A stretch of DNA of 64,000 nucleotides, from NCBI RefSeq assembly GCF_050948215.1, contig NC_135158.1, positions 3,333,822 to 3,397,821 on the forward strand, in the 5' to 3' direction. A program made the position numbers and the translations under genes. The stretch's first letter is position 1. Each line of letters begins with the position of its first letter. Positions 48,076-61,866 of the stretch are shown here, one piece after another. Under the pieces are notes generated by a model. The model worked only from the letters and a program-made list of their open reading frames with translations, did not search any database and was not told the origin of the DNA. The stretch is from Halictus rubicundus (Eukaryota > Arthropoda > Insecta > Hymenoptera > Halictidae).

Positions 48076-50320
48076 ATGGAGATAGAGTTACTGCAATTGT
48101 TTCTGCCTACAATAGAAAACTGTGGATAGGGTCTATTTATCGTGAACTAAACTTTGCTGGCGAACTCAATTTAATCTCTATATATACACGTATCGTTCGC
48201 GACTGTACAATTTTATGCGAAGTGTATCTCGCGACGACTTCTGAGTGACTCCTCGAAAGTCCTGTACAACTTAATTCTAACGCCTTCGTTTGCCCTGGTA
48301 AAAATCCTAAACGACCCTGATTGGCTAACCCACGCTTTGGGTCCTTCCAATCAGAGCTGTTCTTTTTCTTCGTCTCACCCCCGTTCCTTCCGCCCTTGGC
48401 GTGTTTGTTTTCGGAACGGCGAGGTGATCGGAGAAGATGATGGGACTTTCCTCCGGGCCACTCATGCTTGACCCAAGTGTCGATAGAACGTTGGGTCCGC
48501 TTCAAGTGCCCTTCGGTTCGTCTCTTAATTTATGACGGTCTCAGTTTGCTATTGAGGACTTTGGGACAAAACTCTAATAAACATACTTCGACTAGGTCTG
48601 GAAAATGTCCACTCAAAAATAGCTTCGTCGAACGAGAGTCGTAAATTACGTTGGCCGTTTGCACGAAAGAAAGACTCTTTTGTGTGCGTGCGACCGGACG
48701 CTACAAAACCAACTGACGCTTCAACGAAGTTACTCGACCGATCCTGTGCGTAATTTCTTCGCGGCGCCTCGAATTGCGAATTTTTGGCACAAGCAGCGTT
48801 TCCGGGCCGAAAGCGGACGGCGCAACAGCCGAGGTAGAATGAAATATTTCTGGTGTCGCGTGTCCAGCGCCCGTGTCGCTCGAGTTTCAGCATAACCATG
48901 CCCCGTGTCTCCCATCTGTCGCAGTATGTATCTGGCCGCAGAAAAATCCGTCCGGTGTGAAGTTTAGCGGATAGAATCGGCGCGCGGTGTAACGCGAGAC
49001 GATTGAGCGGCTCTGAGCGCGTGCCCGGAAGCACGCGGAACACACGCGGTGCGTGCCCGGTTCGCACGCGTCCGCATAATTAACCGACCGACGATTTAAC
49101 GAAACCGCGATACTCAACAATCGGATTAAACACAATGCTCGAGAGTTTAGGGGACATTCAGCGGGGGCCGAGAGAGAAAGAGAACGCGCCGGAAGACGCG
49201 AGGAATTGAATTCGCCGGTTTAAGGAGGAAATCCACTTAAAAACTGCATTAAAATCGCACGGACGAGTTGGCAGAGGTGCCGGGGAAGGGGGAGTTCATC
49301 TCATCCGAGGCTCACGGAATTATTCCGTGGACGGTCGCTTCTTAAAAGGGTGGCTTGGCGAGCTGACTGGCTGGCTGCCGGCTTTGCTCGGCCCCAGCCA
49401 CCATGAAAATCCGGTAATGACGCGAAAACGGCCGGATTTCTGCGCCGACTGGCGAATTTAAGGGAGCCACTTCCACGGTTAAGAAGCTTTCTCTGCACTT
49501 CGCCTCGATATTTTATTAATTACCGTTCGCCACTTCCCCCGCGTACCTCGCCGGGTCCTCTTCTCGGCCTCGAACCGGGCAACTTTCCTCGGCAAACTGT
49601 GAGAAACCGACTTAATTGTCAGCCCGTGTCCGCAAATATTGGGACACTTGACGCGAGTAATTATTAATTTTATTACTTATCGATCCTTGTGCGAAATAAG
49701 AATCGTGTTATAATTTTAATAAGCTGAACCCAATGCATCGATGTTCTCAAATTCTTCTAAATCTCCGGACAATCAAGATGTCGGTGATTGACTTTCTTAG
49801 CACATTTTTTATTTAAAATTATTAAAATTCTAAGGTTGCATACATGAGAAATTATTTAGCAATTTTATTTCTTTGGGTACATATTATGTTAAAAATATTC
49901 CTAACAATTCTTGTTATTTTTATAAAGTAATGCAAAATAGTCACTTTTAGTGTAAACCCAGTGTTAACAGCGAATGGGTGAACTAAACCGTCGCTCATTT
50001 TCGATCGAGCATCGTGAGTGGGAATTTCTTGGAGATCTGAAGCGCACCTGGTGCGCACAAGTGGTACTCCACACCTTTTTTCTCTGTGAATCGAGATCGA
50101 AACCAGATCGGGGCGCGATAGGACAATTAAGCGGCTCGACGTTATCGAATTAGACCCAGTAGTTGTCAGGGGGATGCAATCGTCAGGGTGGTGGCACAGC
50201 CGGTGACGCACGTTTCACGGGACCGACGTCACGTGAAAAACCCGTCGATCCGACGCGTTTTCTCTCCCCCATACATCGACTTGGAAAGACCTTCGTGAAA
50301 AGCGGCGATTGCGATCTTTT

Positions 50321-50322
<2 letters not shown>

Positions 50323-50359
<37 letters not shown>
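50323..50359 (+). repeat. (GA)n microsatellite
   Basis: This is an uninterrupted GA run on the + strand, one of the few in this orientation. Confidence 0.95.
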
Positions 50360-50361
<2 letters not shown>

Positions 50362-53250
50362 CGAGGGGCGAGAGACACGCCCAGCAATCAGGAACCGATC
50401 GCCCGGGGAAATTATTGTGTCTGCGCCCACCTGAACGTGAATCTCGTTACCCTACATTTTCCTCCGGACACCCGGGCGAAAACGATGAAAGGGGTTGACC
50501 CTTCGAGTTCTCTTCTCTGATCGGTGGGAGGGGTGCGCACCCCTTCTTCCCGATGAGGGTACCCCTCGAAACGCCAAAGATTGAACGGATACAACGACGG
50601 ATGAACGTGTCGAACCGGCCTGCAGAGTGAGCACAAAAGGAACCGACTGGAATTGTACCGATGTAACGTTTTAACTGAAGAGGGTCGTTCAAGATCGAAC
50701 TGTCAACCCCTTGCCTCGAGAACCGAATTGAAAAAGTCGCTCGCAAAATATACCCGGGCCCTTTCCTCTAGGTCGTTTCGCTGATTCGTTTCGGGGGGAG
50801 AGCCAATGGGATGCGAATAATAAGCTTTCCCTTTGTTAGCGACGATGGAAGTGACGTTTCTATGTCTGGGATGTCCTGGGACGTTCGCTTCAGGGATGAA
50901 AGTTCGATCTATCCGTCCACGAGTATTTAAAAATCAATGAGTGATAGCTCTACGAATATATCTATTTTTTAACCGATTTTTCTGCAGCTACAGCTGCATC
51001 GAATTCAATACACTCGATTTTTAACGTGTTGAAAAATCATTTACAATGTCATTAGTGGCATACTAGAAGTTGATCTAAATTGGGACTGTGCTTCCCTAAA
51101 AATCTGAAAATGTTCAGGAGTGAACGAACGATAAACTGGAGAGGATTCAGACGACCCTAGCGGCCGGAATGATGCGAAGTAATTAGCGTGGTCGCGGCAA
51201 CGACAGAAACCGTTCTCCGTTAGATTAATTAGGTTTGCGGTCTGTTTTTCTTCCGCGGTGGTTGCGTCCTTGTTTCGCGGACGACGATCAGGAGAGGCCC
51301 GTTGCATGAACACGCAGTCTGTTCGCGAGCGTTATCGCGATCCTCGCGATGCGTGAAACATCCATCCGCCGATCTACAGGCGGCTCGTGGGTGGAGGAGG
51401 CGCGAAATCGTCGGGCCACGAAGACGCGCCGAGTTATTTGCGTTCGGCGACGCGACGCCCACTGTCTCCTAGTTTCTCTTTGCCGGCAAAAATCGTCCGC
51501 TAACTGGAGAAACTTGGCAACTCGATAACACGCCTTTAACCTTCCGGCGGACATTGTTGCATTGCCTGCAGCATGCTAGATATTCCATTCTCACTCGCTG
51601 CAGCCGCGACAATTTTATGAAGTCATAAACGCTTGGATCGACGACTTTGCATTCTCCAATGTACGTACGTGGCAAGGCTGTATTTAATCAGATTTTTGCA
51701 GAGTCTAGAAATCCTTGATAATCTTACTGCTTCTTCAACGATTTTATTCAATCCACGAACGGTAAAGTTTTTATTCAATTAAAGCGTGACCGATTCACAT
51801 TAGATTATCAAAATGACAAGACTGCATTCCATCATCTCTTAAAGGATCACTCTAGAGGTTCCCAGTTTGTACTGTGCCTAATAAAGAAGCAGGATTTTAT
51901 TTATTCAGCTGTTCAAAATAAATCCAAAATGAATGCACCTTTTCATGAACGACTCAAGCTAGTCTGGACCAGTGAGAACGAGAGACTGTTGCGCAGAATG
52001 CAACCGGGACCGGTTTAAGATCATGCAGGTGAAGGAAGGTTAAAAAGAATCCTTGGCGACCCAATTTTCCGAGGAACGAAAGGGGGATTTTCTTCTCGCG
52101 TTTCTTTCTGCCCTCCCCGGGTATTCGGTTGTTCCGCAATGCATCGGAAAAGGAATGCGCTGGTCAGCGACGTATTGAGCAACGCAATGGAAAACGGCTA
52201 GAAAGGACAGACAGGGAGCAAGTCCTCGCTCCCGAGGCACTAAATCCAACGACTGTCACTGGGGATCGAGCACGGCAGCGTTTAAATGTCAACACAGCTT
52301 GGATTCCATTGTGGCGAACAGTCCGCCGGAATCCTAAATCACGCTTTTCACTGGGACTCGAGTGTCGCTAACCATCGCCGGCAATTATTAACCGTGATGT
52401 TCGAGCGGCGCGATTCGTTCCGCGGCATTTAGCGTACCGGGGACATGCGAATCATGCGACGCCGACTTTTATACGGTGTCGATCGATGTAGTAGATGTAA
52501 CATTCGCTTCAAGACTCCTTTGCTATTCGATCTATGCTCGTTCAAAGCGAAAAGTGGAAACACAGCGTTGGATGTTTCGCTTTTCAGCAGAGTACTCAAC
52601 GATTAAGTCGCTGTATTCTGTTAGGCTGCATGAAAGTGGTAATTGTAGGAGGAGTTTTCAATCGATCAAAATATACTTTCGCGTATTGTTAGATTATACG
52701 TCGGAGAATATACATATCAAGTTTCAAGTAAATCGGTCAAAAAATGCGGAAATTATATACAAATATAGGGCAAAAGATCACGACTACAAACAGAGATAAG
52801 CACCTACTACTTCGAGTCTACTCTTTAGCTCGGCCATTTTGACAATAAAAGAAGCTAGAAATATGTTTGCGTGCTTTCCGAAGATCGAACAACAGATTCG
52901 TTTTCTAAAACAGATCAATGTTGCTGTTCTTAGACAGTGAAGAATCTTCGTTTCTCGCCGGTAAATAAAATGATAATTATTTTCTCGGATAAACAAATGA
53001 TAACAGGGTTCATGCTCGGGTTCACGGCACGCAGCCGCCTATCAATTCTATCTATTCTCCGCGGAGCGAGCAATGCGTACGAAATAGACGGTCGGCGTGG
53101 CAGAGAAGACCTGGGGGAAATATTTGAAAAAATCGTGCGGATTCGACGCAACAGGGCGTGTTTTTTCCGTGTTGCCGGTGCGTGTCGCAATTCAGGGGCG
53201 CACATGATCAAACAGAGAAGGGGTGGGGGGTGTCGGGAGAATTTTTGCAA

Positions 53251-53292
53251 AAGCCAGCCAGCCAGCCAGTGAGCGAGCCAGTCAGCCAGCCG
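53251..53292 (+). repeat. (AGCC)n microsatellite
   Basis: AGCC repeats are interrupted by GTGAGCG and GTC. Confidence 0.9.
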
Positions 53293-54998
53293 TCCCAGTC
53301 CGTGCAAATAATTCCGATACCGTCTGGCTCGGCGAAGGTCTGCGGTTCACGGCGGTGCATTGCACGACGTCGGGTGCAACCGCCGGCCTGTGTGCAGCCT
53401 GTGCATACGTACGTGCAGTGAATGGCATTGAGGGGTCTCTATCTATAGAGGCAGGCTAGATTAGAGTGCATTAGCCTCGGCCGCGGAGCCCGATGCAGAT
53501 ATCTTTCGCTCCGTTTTGCGTACACGCACCGCTACTACTCGCTATATTTGTAACTGGCTCGCGCACGGCGCGGCGGGTGGACAAGCGATCTCCGCGATCC
53601 GCGCACAGAGACACGCACGACGACGTACGCACACTTATCTCGACGGAGATAACCGTAGAAATATCATGCGAGCCCGTTGCAAGACGTGTTCCACCGATAC
53701 GCGTCCACTCCGTCTAGCTCGACCTTGTTTCGCAGCTTGTTTCCACGCGGAAAAATTCGCCGGCTCGGCTTCTTTAGCGCGAGTTTTTTTTCAACCGGTA
53801 CGCACTAATCGTCGGCGTTACCAGCAGAACTACTCTCCGATCTGGAGCGAAAAATCGACGGGATAAAATGAACTTGGAATGCAATCGCCGCCGCGAGACT
53901 GTTTATGCGACGCGCGACGCTCGCGCGGGCGTGGGCGTGCTTCTGCTGCATGGAAATGCAACGCGATGAATGAACTCCGCGCGTTTCGAAATCAGCATCG
54001 TACGAGCACTGCCACGTATACGGGCGCGCGCCGTGGGCTGGAGATCTATCAAATGAGAAATCGTTGAAAGGTCACCGCAAATTGTTCGGTCGAGGTGTGG
54101 CGGAAAATCGGGTTGGACGGGAGGGAAATTATTTTACAGATGAGGCTGAACTCTCCTCTATACAGGAAAGGAAGAATCAAGTCGATGCAGTAAATGGTTT
54201 GCGAGATAAAAATTATTGGATGCGGGCTGTTTCGAGGCGAGAGACGAAATTGAGATGTGACACGGTGAGCTTCGAAGATTTATAATTTCTAAACAAATGC
54301 AAGACCATCAAAATGATGACTTAGACTCCCCGTAATTTTGCGTGGACTACCAACCACAATCCATCAAAAATAAAATCCCAGACCCATCTACCACAGAAAA
54401 TGATCGATACTAGACCGCTCGATTTTGAAAAACGAGAAACGCCGTATCGAAAGTATCGGCCACGAGCTTGACACGCACGACAAAAGTCCCACGTCGAGAT
54501 TTCGATATTCTCGTGAGGGGGGCTCTGGTTCCTGATTCCCATTTGTATCGAGGGGTGCATACGGGGAGGGGGAGCATGCCAATTTCCCCGCGGACCTTCT
54601 TCAAACTCTGCGACACTTTTATGGAAAGGATGTCAGAAGTTGGCTGGTAGGTTCGCGCAGATCGTCCGTGAATAATGCACAACGACAGCGTGGCGTTGCA
54701 CGGGAAGAGAGAGAATGAGGAGTTAGGTGAACGCACTGTACAGGGCAGGGTGCACAGAGAAAGCCACGGCGCCCCTTTCTCGCGCAGAGTACCTTTCGTT
54801 TAATCCGGTTGAGTGCGACAAATCTTTCCGCGCGCGTCCTCTCCCCCGCGGATCTCATTCCGCTCTTGTTTCCGCGCGCAAGCCTCGCTCTTTTTCTCCC
54901 CCGTTCGCTTTATTCCACTTTTCATCCACCCGCCCCGTCAACCCTCCACGCAGCTCCATCCACAGAAGACTCATCCCCTAATCTCTCCTCCGCCCGAA

Positions 54999-55000
<2 letters not shown>

Positions 55001-55071
<71 letters not shown>
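55001..55071 (+). repeat. (CT)n microsatellite, 71 bp
   Basis: This is an uninterrupted CT run. Confidence 0.96.
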
Positions 55072-55074
<3 letters not shown>

Positions 55075-56897
55075 CTCTCTTTGGAGAGACGTCTTCCTCC
55101 TGGCCCGTCCAAATGAATATTTAATTCCTACTTATCCGTCGTACCGGAGGCCGACATAAGCGCGAATAAATAAGCCCGGGAACAACGCGAGGAAGATGTA
55201 TTTTAATGGTAATCCGCAGACGACATCTGCGCCAAGCCTCGCCTCCTCTCGATCCTCAAGCGCACGAGAAGATCGACGGAATCGATCGCTTTCTCCGCAC
55301 GATGCCTCGAGAATTTCATTCAAAATTACATATACAAGCGTAGTGCATGCCAAAATAGAGGAGGTTTATGTCATCGTTTTGCAGGCTTCGAATTTGTTTA
55401 TAAAATACGAACCTTCGAAGCCATGTCGTCTACCAACTTCTCTTTCTTGTATCTCAAAACAGGTTGCAGTTACGAATCTTTATCTCGGACACCATGTGTC
55501 GTAGCGGGACGAATCTATTTTTGTTTTTCTAACCGGGAAACTTCACTCTATTATCGGAATAATTTGTGTAAACTCAACAATTAACATTTTATAAATAATA
55601 AAATGCAAACTAGTGTGCACGAAGTCCAGGGGGTATTCCGAATTTTTTGATAGAAGGCACCCTGAAATTCACAGATGGGAAAAATACCTGTGTTACGGAA
55701 TGAATCTTCCCGCCTCGGACAAAAAAAGCATCGTCCCGATCGAATAAATAGTTTCCGAGATAAAAATTCCGGAGCGCAGCCGGTTTTCCTATTCTTGCGC
55801 GAACCCCGTCCATTGTTCGCCAGATTTATGCGATACCGCGACGGGACAGGCGGAAGCGTACCGAGGATGAGTGCCAGCTCAGAAAATGCGGGTTCCCGAA
55901 ACATTTGGTAAGCGTGGCACTCGCCGTCGATCAGCCGATCCGACAGGCAGCGTGGAAACGCGTCCGGAAACGCAGCTGCCCGCGCGAATTACGCTCGCGC
56001 CGAAACAAACTGCCGACAATAATTCGCTGTCGCGCGGCGGTGTAATTCCATCGGCCATATTCTTTCCGCGGGGAATAAAAGCTACATACGTCGGCCGGAG
56101 CGACGATAAAGTGCGTCGGAACGACCTGCGTCTCCTCTCCTCGGGCCTCCTGTTCCTCTCCCCGCGAAATTGAGAAAAATAACGAGGATGGAAGGGAGCA
56201 GGGGGTACCGTGCACCCCTGCAACGTGTGCTACGGCCCTGTCAACCGGTGCTCTCGGATTATTGCGCGCATAAAAGCCAATGTCGTACGTTCTGCTCGCG
56301 GAATGGCGCTCCGTCGTCGTTTGTACCTTCTTTATCATCCCCGTTCCCACCCCGTTCCGCCATCTTGCTCGTGCTTTTGCAGCTGGTTACACCTACGACA
56401 CCCTACTTCCTCGGAGGAAACCGGAGAAACCTCGAAGAATTCTTCCTGTAGGAACAGAAACTCGAGTGTCTCGGGACCAGACACCATGGCTGTCCCGTAA
56501 AATACCTACATACGACTAGGATTGCGGAAGTAGAAAGATTCCCCTGCTGAATCATTCCTAGTAGAGGGAACATCGAGGAGCATGATGATTCGCTGGAATA
56601 TCACAACTGCGACGCAAGGTAGCGCGCCTCTAAGATTATCAGCGTTTGAAGATTAGGCTGTGACTCATAGAAACTATTTGCTGGAGTTTATAAAATACGG
56701 AGCGAGTGAAAAATTGATATCACTGTCTGAGAAATACCTCGTGGTTAGATTGCGGATTTTATGGATTCATTTCCAACTCTACAAAATTATTTAAAAAGAG
56801 AGACAAACATTTACGTTTCTGTTTTTCATATAAATCGGCAGTTTATTCATGGTACATGTGAGGGAGAGAAAGAGTACGATCAGAAGAGAGGGAGAGC

Positions 56898-57100
56898 ATG
56901 ATTGAGACGCGGTACGATTGAGATTCGGTATGTTTGAAGCCACGTGCGGATGAGCGGCGCGGCGGTGCGATTGAGTTGCGGAACGTTTGAAGCCAGGTGC
57001 GGAAAAGTGGCAATGGGACCGAGCATCGAGCGACCAAACGGCGCGGTGCGATCGATTGGCGGTGTGATTGAGGTGCGGCGTTTTTGAAGGAACGCGTGCG
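56898..57100. repeat. degenerate ~53-bp minisatellite
   Basis: Units containing ACGATTGAGATTCGGTATG (56914), GCGATTGAGTTGCGGAACG (56967) and GTGATTGAGGTGCGGCG (about 57063) are each followed by TTTGAAGCCACGTGCGG or a variant. Spacing is 53 bp, then about 96 bp. Confidence 0.6.
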
Positions 57101-57609
57101 GCCACGGCGTGTTTGGTTTTTGAAGGGTACAGTGTCGTCAGTCCGTCTATATCACTTTATACATAGAGCGTCACAAGCACAGAACATCTCACAGCCAAAG
57201 ATTACAGACCTGTAAAAATTTGCAAAAATCTCGAAAAGAGCGACCGTCAGCAATCATAAAATTGCACGTTAGCGTTCGACACTCCTGAAAATCCTGGGAG
57301 ACTCCCTCTCTCTCACAAATAATAGATCCTCGTAAAATCAATCAACGGCGAGAAATTGCCAGGCGATGATCAGCAACGGTGATTTACGCGCGGTTCGACG
57401 AAATTGAAAACGATAATTCACGGCTCACCGCCGACAGCTATACGAAAGAAAATGAGCGGTGTCGTCGCCGTGACGGACAGCGACGGCTCGCGAATCCGCC
57501 GATACGTCATCCGAAACGCGTAATTTTGTTGTGGGTGTCGCCTATATATCCTCTCGGAATTCCTGTTTCGGTCTGGCTCGTGACGAGTCTGTGGTACATC
57601 TATTATCTT

Positions 57610-57850
57610 TAAACGGTTGGGCAAGGCTGCGGCCATTATGCTAATGCTCGGGGAAGCTTGCAACCTTGCTGTTCCCCTGCGATGTTTATGCCAGCTGAGC
57701 AAGAGCAGGCTGCAACGGGACATGTGCTGTATAAGTACACTGATTGCAGCCAGCTGCCTCGGTACAGCAATTATTATTGTTTTCGACTTTATGCCGGCGA
57801 CAGGCAGCAAATTGTTGCAATGATTGAGGACCTGCACGGCGACTCGAGAC
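57610..57850. promoter_or_regulatory. candidate intronic enhancer-like segment
   Basis: The segment contains two CAGCTG E-boxes, an ATGCTAAT octamer-like site, CAATTATTATTG, and several GCAGC/TTGCAA words. This composition resembles insect neural enhancers and differs from the surrounding GC-skewed intron. It is inference only; no conservation data are available. Confidence 0.15.
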
Positions 57851-60354
57851 GTGAAAGCGATTTTTGAATGCTCCTTCTGGAAACTAAGGCGATCGTTGCT
57901 GCATCGGTAGCTTGGCTGTAGTCAGTTGCTGAAGTATCGTGTCGATTATTGTTTCAACCAGCTAGAAAACATAATCAGACATTCGAGAGCACTGTGGACA
58001 GTTCTATTGTGTTCACCTATTAGCTGTAAAATATCTTCCTTCATCCAAATGTTCCAGGAAGATACAAGCTGAATGTCAATAAATAGTCAGATGTTATTAA
58101 CTATGAAATAGACGTCGTACAATTTAGGAGACATAACGAGACACTTCTATTCGAGCATCCTGTGTCATGTATTACCTGCCCGGAGCCCTCCGAAGATAGA
58201 AACGCGACGCAACGGACAGAAATGCTCTGCTTTCCGGCAAATATAATCGTTCGAGGTACTCCGAGGAGGCTAACCGGCAACGATCCACGGGGTATCGGTC
58301 TCTCGACGATCCAGCAGCCTTTCCAGTCGTGTTTCCTGCCCAGGGGAGCGTTCGTGGATCCTTGAGCGTATTTTTACGCGGCTTGTTCTAAAGATAGTCG
58401 GAACCGCGACGCTCTTGTTCTCGCGGGCTGCAGTTAGGCTCCTGGCGACCCGATAAAGACGACACGCAGAGTGTCGCATGTTACCAGCCACGGGATCCGT
58501 TACAAGAATCTCGATCACGATCGAGAACACGCCGGACAAGATCCTCGCGGAGACCCGTCGACGATGCAGAAAAGGATCCTGCGATTGTTACCGGAGAACA
58601 CGAATCGCGGCCGATCGATTGTTACGAGAGAGGCCTCGCAGAAGAACACGAATTCGAGGCGATCGATCGTGATATACAGAACGGCTACTTGCGTGGCGGC
58701 TGTTGCGCGCGCGTCCGGAGAATTTACGCGGCGCGGAAAGGCCGTTCCGCGGATTTAAGCCGTGCCCCGAGATTGTCCGCGCTTTACGAGACAGCTCTCG
58801 TGGCCGTGGATTGTTTACAACGCTCCTAAATCGAGGACCACCGCTTCCTCGCGAGATATACGACGTATAAATACGAATACAGCGTATAAATACGACACGA
58901 GCGCGACGCGGCCCGCGACCGGTTTTATCGTTGCCGAGGTCCCTCGATGTGTAACGGACACCCGAAATAGAGGACGCATCGCGTTTTCGCCCGTTAGGAC
59001 GCCTTTGATCCTAGTTAATCCGCGGAAACAATGTAAATCGGAGTACAGACACTGAACTATAACACCGAATTTGCGAACATGAATATTCAATTCTTTATTC
59101 ATTTCTGAGAAGATCGACACGCTTTAATGAGCCACACACGAGCGGCTGGATTATAGGTGTCGAATGTGATTTTTAAAAATTTATTTGCGAGCCGATGATG
59201 ATTTGATTAGGACCAGTCAGATGTGAGAGGATCGGAAGAACAGACACCATGATTAATTATAACTATACTATTAAACTAAAAAAATTGCTAACAATTCCTT
59301 GCCATGAACCTACCAAAATAAAGACAGCAGTGAAAGTTAAGCGCGAGCAGAACGGAAGAGCATTCTACCGCGAAAGCTTTGGTCGCGCGTCGATTTTCCG
59401 GGGGTGTGCACGCGCCGGAAGTTGTGAGACGAGGGAACGGTACGCGACGCGCGAAAGGCCGGATTCCTTTCAAAATTGTTCCCAACCCCCCCCTCTGAAA
59501 CACCCCCGGCATTGTAATATAACCGCGCGCGTTGCGAGCGCGCCTTTCGCGGGCCGGGTTTCTCTAATGCACTCCCCGGAAACTTCGGTGGTAGTAATTA
59601 AAACTTTCCAGCGGCGGAAAGTTTCAATTATACGGCTGGAAACGGCGCGGAAAGGACCCCGGTCTTTCCCAAGACCGATTCGCGAATGAAAGTCCGAGCG
59701 GATCCCCGCTTCTTCGTCGGTTCTTCGAGTATTTCTTTCCGCGGCGTTTGGTTACACTCCAATTATCTGCTTTCCCTCGATCAAACCGAGCCCGTTGCTC
59801 GAAAAGAGAAGCGATTTTTCTTTCCTGCTTGTTTTTCTTCTTCTACTCCTCTTCACCCACCCGCCCCCGCAGTTTCTCATTTCACTTTCCCAGGGTAGTT
59901 TTCATTCCGGTTCGTTCGACGTTACGAAACGAGTAACGAACTTGTTGTTATTTAGTTCGGAAGATTGAAAACTCTCCATTTCAATGGATCGGCGCCCTCA
60001 TGTAGACGATAAAAATCCTCCGTCGAGCGTGTTCGATGCTTTTTGGGAAACAAGTCCACCGCGCTTTGATTCGACGGAAATAGACGTTCAAAGGGGAAGA
60101 TGATTCTGGTTCCGCGAAACTGTTTCAAGAGTGTGTCGGACGCTCGTGTTTCTTCTTTTCTCAAGTGGCGAGGTTACAGCCGGATGATCCGTTTTTATCA
60201 GAGGCGTATCAGTTGTGGAGTTCCTCGAAGCTGTCGTCGCGACCTATACCCAGCGGAGAGGAGCACAAAGGTGTCGACATCGGGACTGTGGGTCCGGGTA
60301 TTTTTACACCGGGGAAAAACTGCGATGGAGATCCAACGCGAGGAATTGGGGACA
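57851..60354. other. non-coding, nothing recognised
   Basis: There are chance open frames only. A small duplication of 19 bp (CGTATAAATACGA followed by six divergent bases) lies at 58864-58882 and 58883-58901. Confidence 0.4.
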
Positions 60355-60815
60355 ATAATTTCCAAGCCTCCAAATTTCCAAGCCCCCATATTTCCAATCC
60401 CCCAAAGTTCCGAGCCCTCAAATTCCCAAGCCCTCAAATTCCCAAGCCCCAAAATTTCCAAGCCCCCAAATTTCCAAGCTCCCAAATTTCCAAGTCCCCA
60501 AAATTTCCAAGCCCCAAAATTTCCAAACCCCCAAATTTCCAAGCCCCCAAATTTCCAAGCTCCCAAATTTCCAAGTCCCCAAAATTTCCAAGCCCCCAAA
60601 ATTTCAAAGCCCCAAAATTTCCAAGCCCCAAAATTTCCAAACCCCCAAATTTCCAAGCCCCCAAATTTTTGAGCATCCAAAATTGTCAAGACTCCAAATT
60701 TCCAAGCCCCCAAATTTTCAAGTCCCTAAATTTGAAAGGCCCCAAAAGTTTCAAATCCCCCAAATTTCAAAGCCTTCAAATTTCCAAGCCTTCGAGCTTC
60801 CAAGTCTCCGAAATT
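60355..60815. repeat. 16-17-bp minisatellite with higher-order repeats
   Basis: There are about 27 units of AAATTTCCAAGCCCCC-like sequence. Higher-order structure is visible: AAGCCCCCAAATTTCCAAGC recurs 81 bp apart (60460 and 60541), and CCAAGCCCCAAAATTTCC recurs 114 bp apart (60507 and 60621). Units decay at both ends. Low-complexity open frames cross it on both strands and are not taken as genes. Confidence 0.93.
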
Positions 60816-61866
60816 TCAACTCTCTAACCATCCAGGACTTCCTCCGACCTTCAACTCTGTGAGCCATTACAAGGATCCAAACCGCCTGGAATATTCGAAT
60901 TGTTAGACAGAATTTGCTATTCTTTCCGTAGACAGCGGGTCCCGTTCAGCTCCCGCATACCAATTCCCAGCTCCATTACTCATCGTCGTCGTCTGTCGTC
61001 GAAGCATCGCTTGTTTCGTGGTCGCGTAGGCGTCTGAGACGGTATGAGTCAGAGAGTCGACGCGGCGCCTCAGCACGCGTCGCGAGGCTTTTCCTTTTCG
61101 AACAAGGAGGAAACTCGGGACAGCCACCGGTTGTCAATTATCCTATCCGACGGGTGTTCACGATGCAAAGCGAGGAGGGACGACAGACGACAAGCCGAGC
61201 GATCGAGGAGAGCGCGTCTCGCGCCGAGAAAACCGAGACGAGAAACCACCGAGCAGAGAGAAACAGAGAAAGCGAGAAGAAGAGAGGAGAAAGGCACGGT
61301 GGATAGTGCGAAAGAGAGGAGCACACGCGGACGACCACGGAGACCGCCATAGTCGGTGAACGCCGTAATAGCCGAACCAGAGAAAAAGCCATTGTTCTCG
61401 CAATAATTGGCCCCCGGTGAGTTATGACGCGGGGACGTCGTAAAGTTTGCGGCGACCGGCCGCCGCAGCCTTTAACGATTGTCCGCCTTTATGTATTGCA
61501 CCCTTCGAAATGTCGCTGTTAGTTCTACCGGGCGCTTCTACGATCCTCTGCCGCGGCGACAATGTCTCGAAACCGGCCGACGATCGAAACGATCGTTTGT
61601 TCCGAACGCCATTGATCGATTCCGCTATTCCAACGTTTAAACCCGCGATTTATCGCCTGCCGCGCTCGCCGCTTCCCATGCGAGTTTGTTCCTCACCCAC
61701 TCTATAAAATAGGCGGAGATCGCCGGGCTGGAATACTGATTCGAAAACCCCCCCAGACAAATTGAACCGATCATGAACCGTTCAAATGTTTTAACCTGAA
61801 ATTTCAACTCTGCAACCTGACTCGAATGGTTACAAATATTTAGGCCGATTTCTCTGTTTAAACAAA
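60816..61866. other. non-coding, nothing recognised
   Basis: No coding, RNA or repeat feature is recognisable beyond purine-rich stretches near 61200-61340. Confidence 0.4.

Larger units (their letters stand above)
48076..56897 (-). other. probable hdc intron sequence, no gene seen
   Basis: No coding, RNA or transposon feature is recognisable in this stretch. It contains only simple repeats (50323-50359, 53251-53292, 55001-55071). Confidence 0.4.

Noticed and set aside
57379..57868. Overlapping short frames with hydrophobic and cysteine-rich peptides at 57.4-57.9 kb
   Set aside because: Three frames are open over the same stretch and none looks protein-like; an enhancer-like composition explains it better.
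60100..60827. Open frames of about 190-220 codons with PKFPS/NFQAPKF-type repeats
   Set aside because: These are a direct consequence of the 16-17-bp minisatellite being stop-free; both strands are open.
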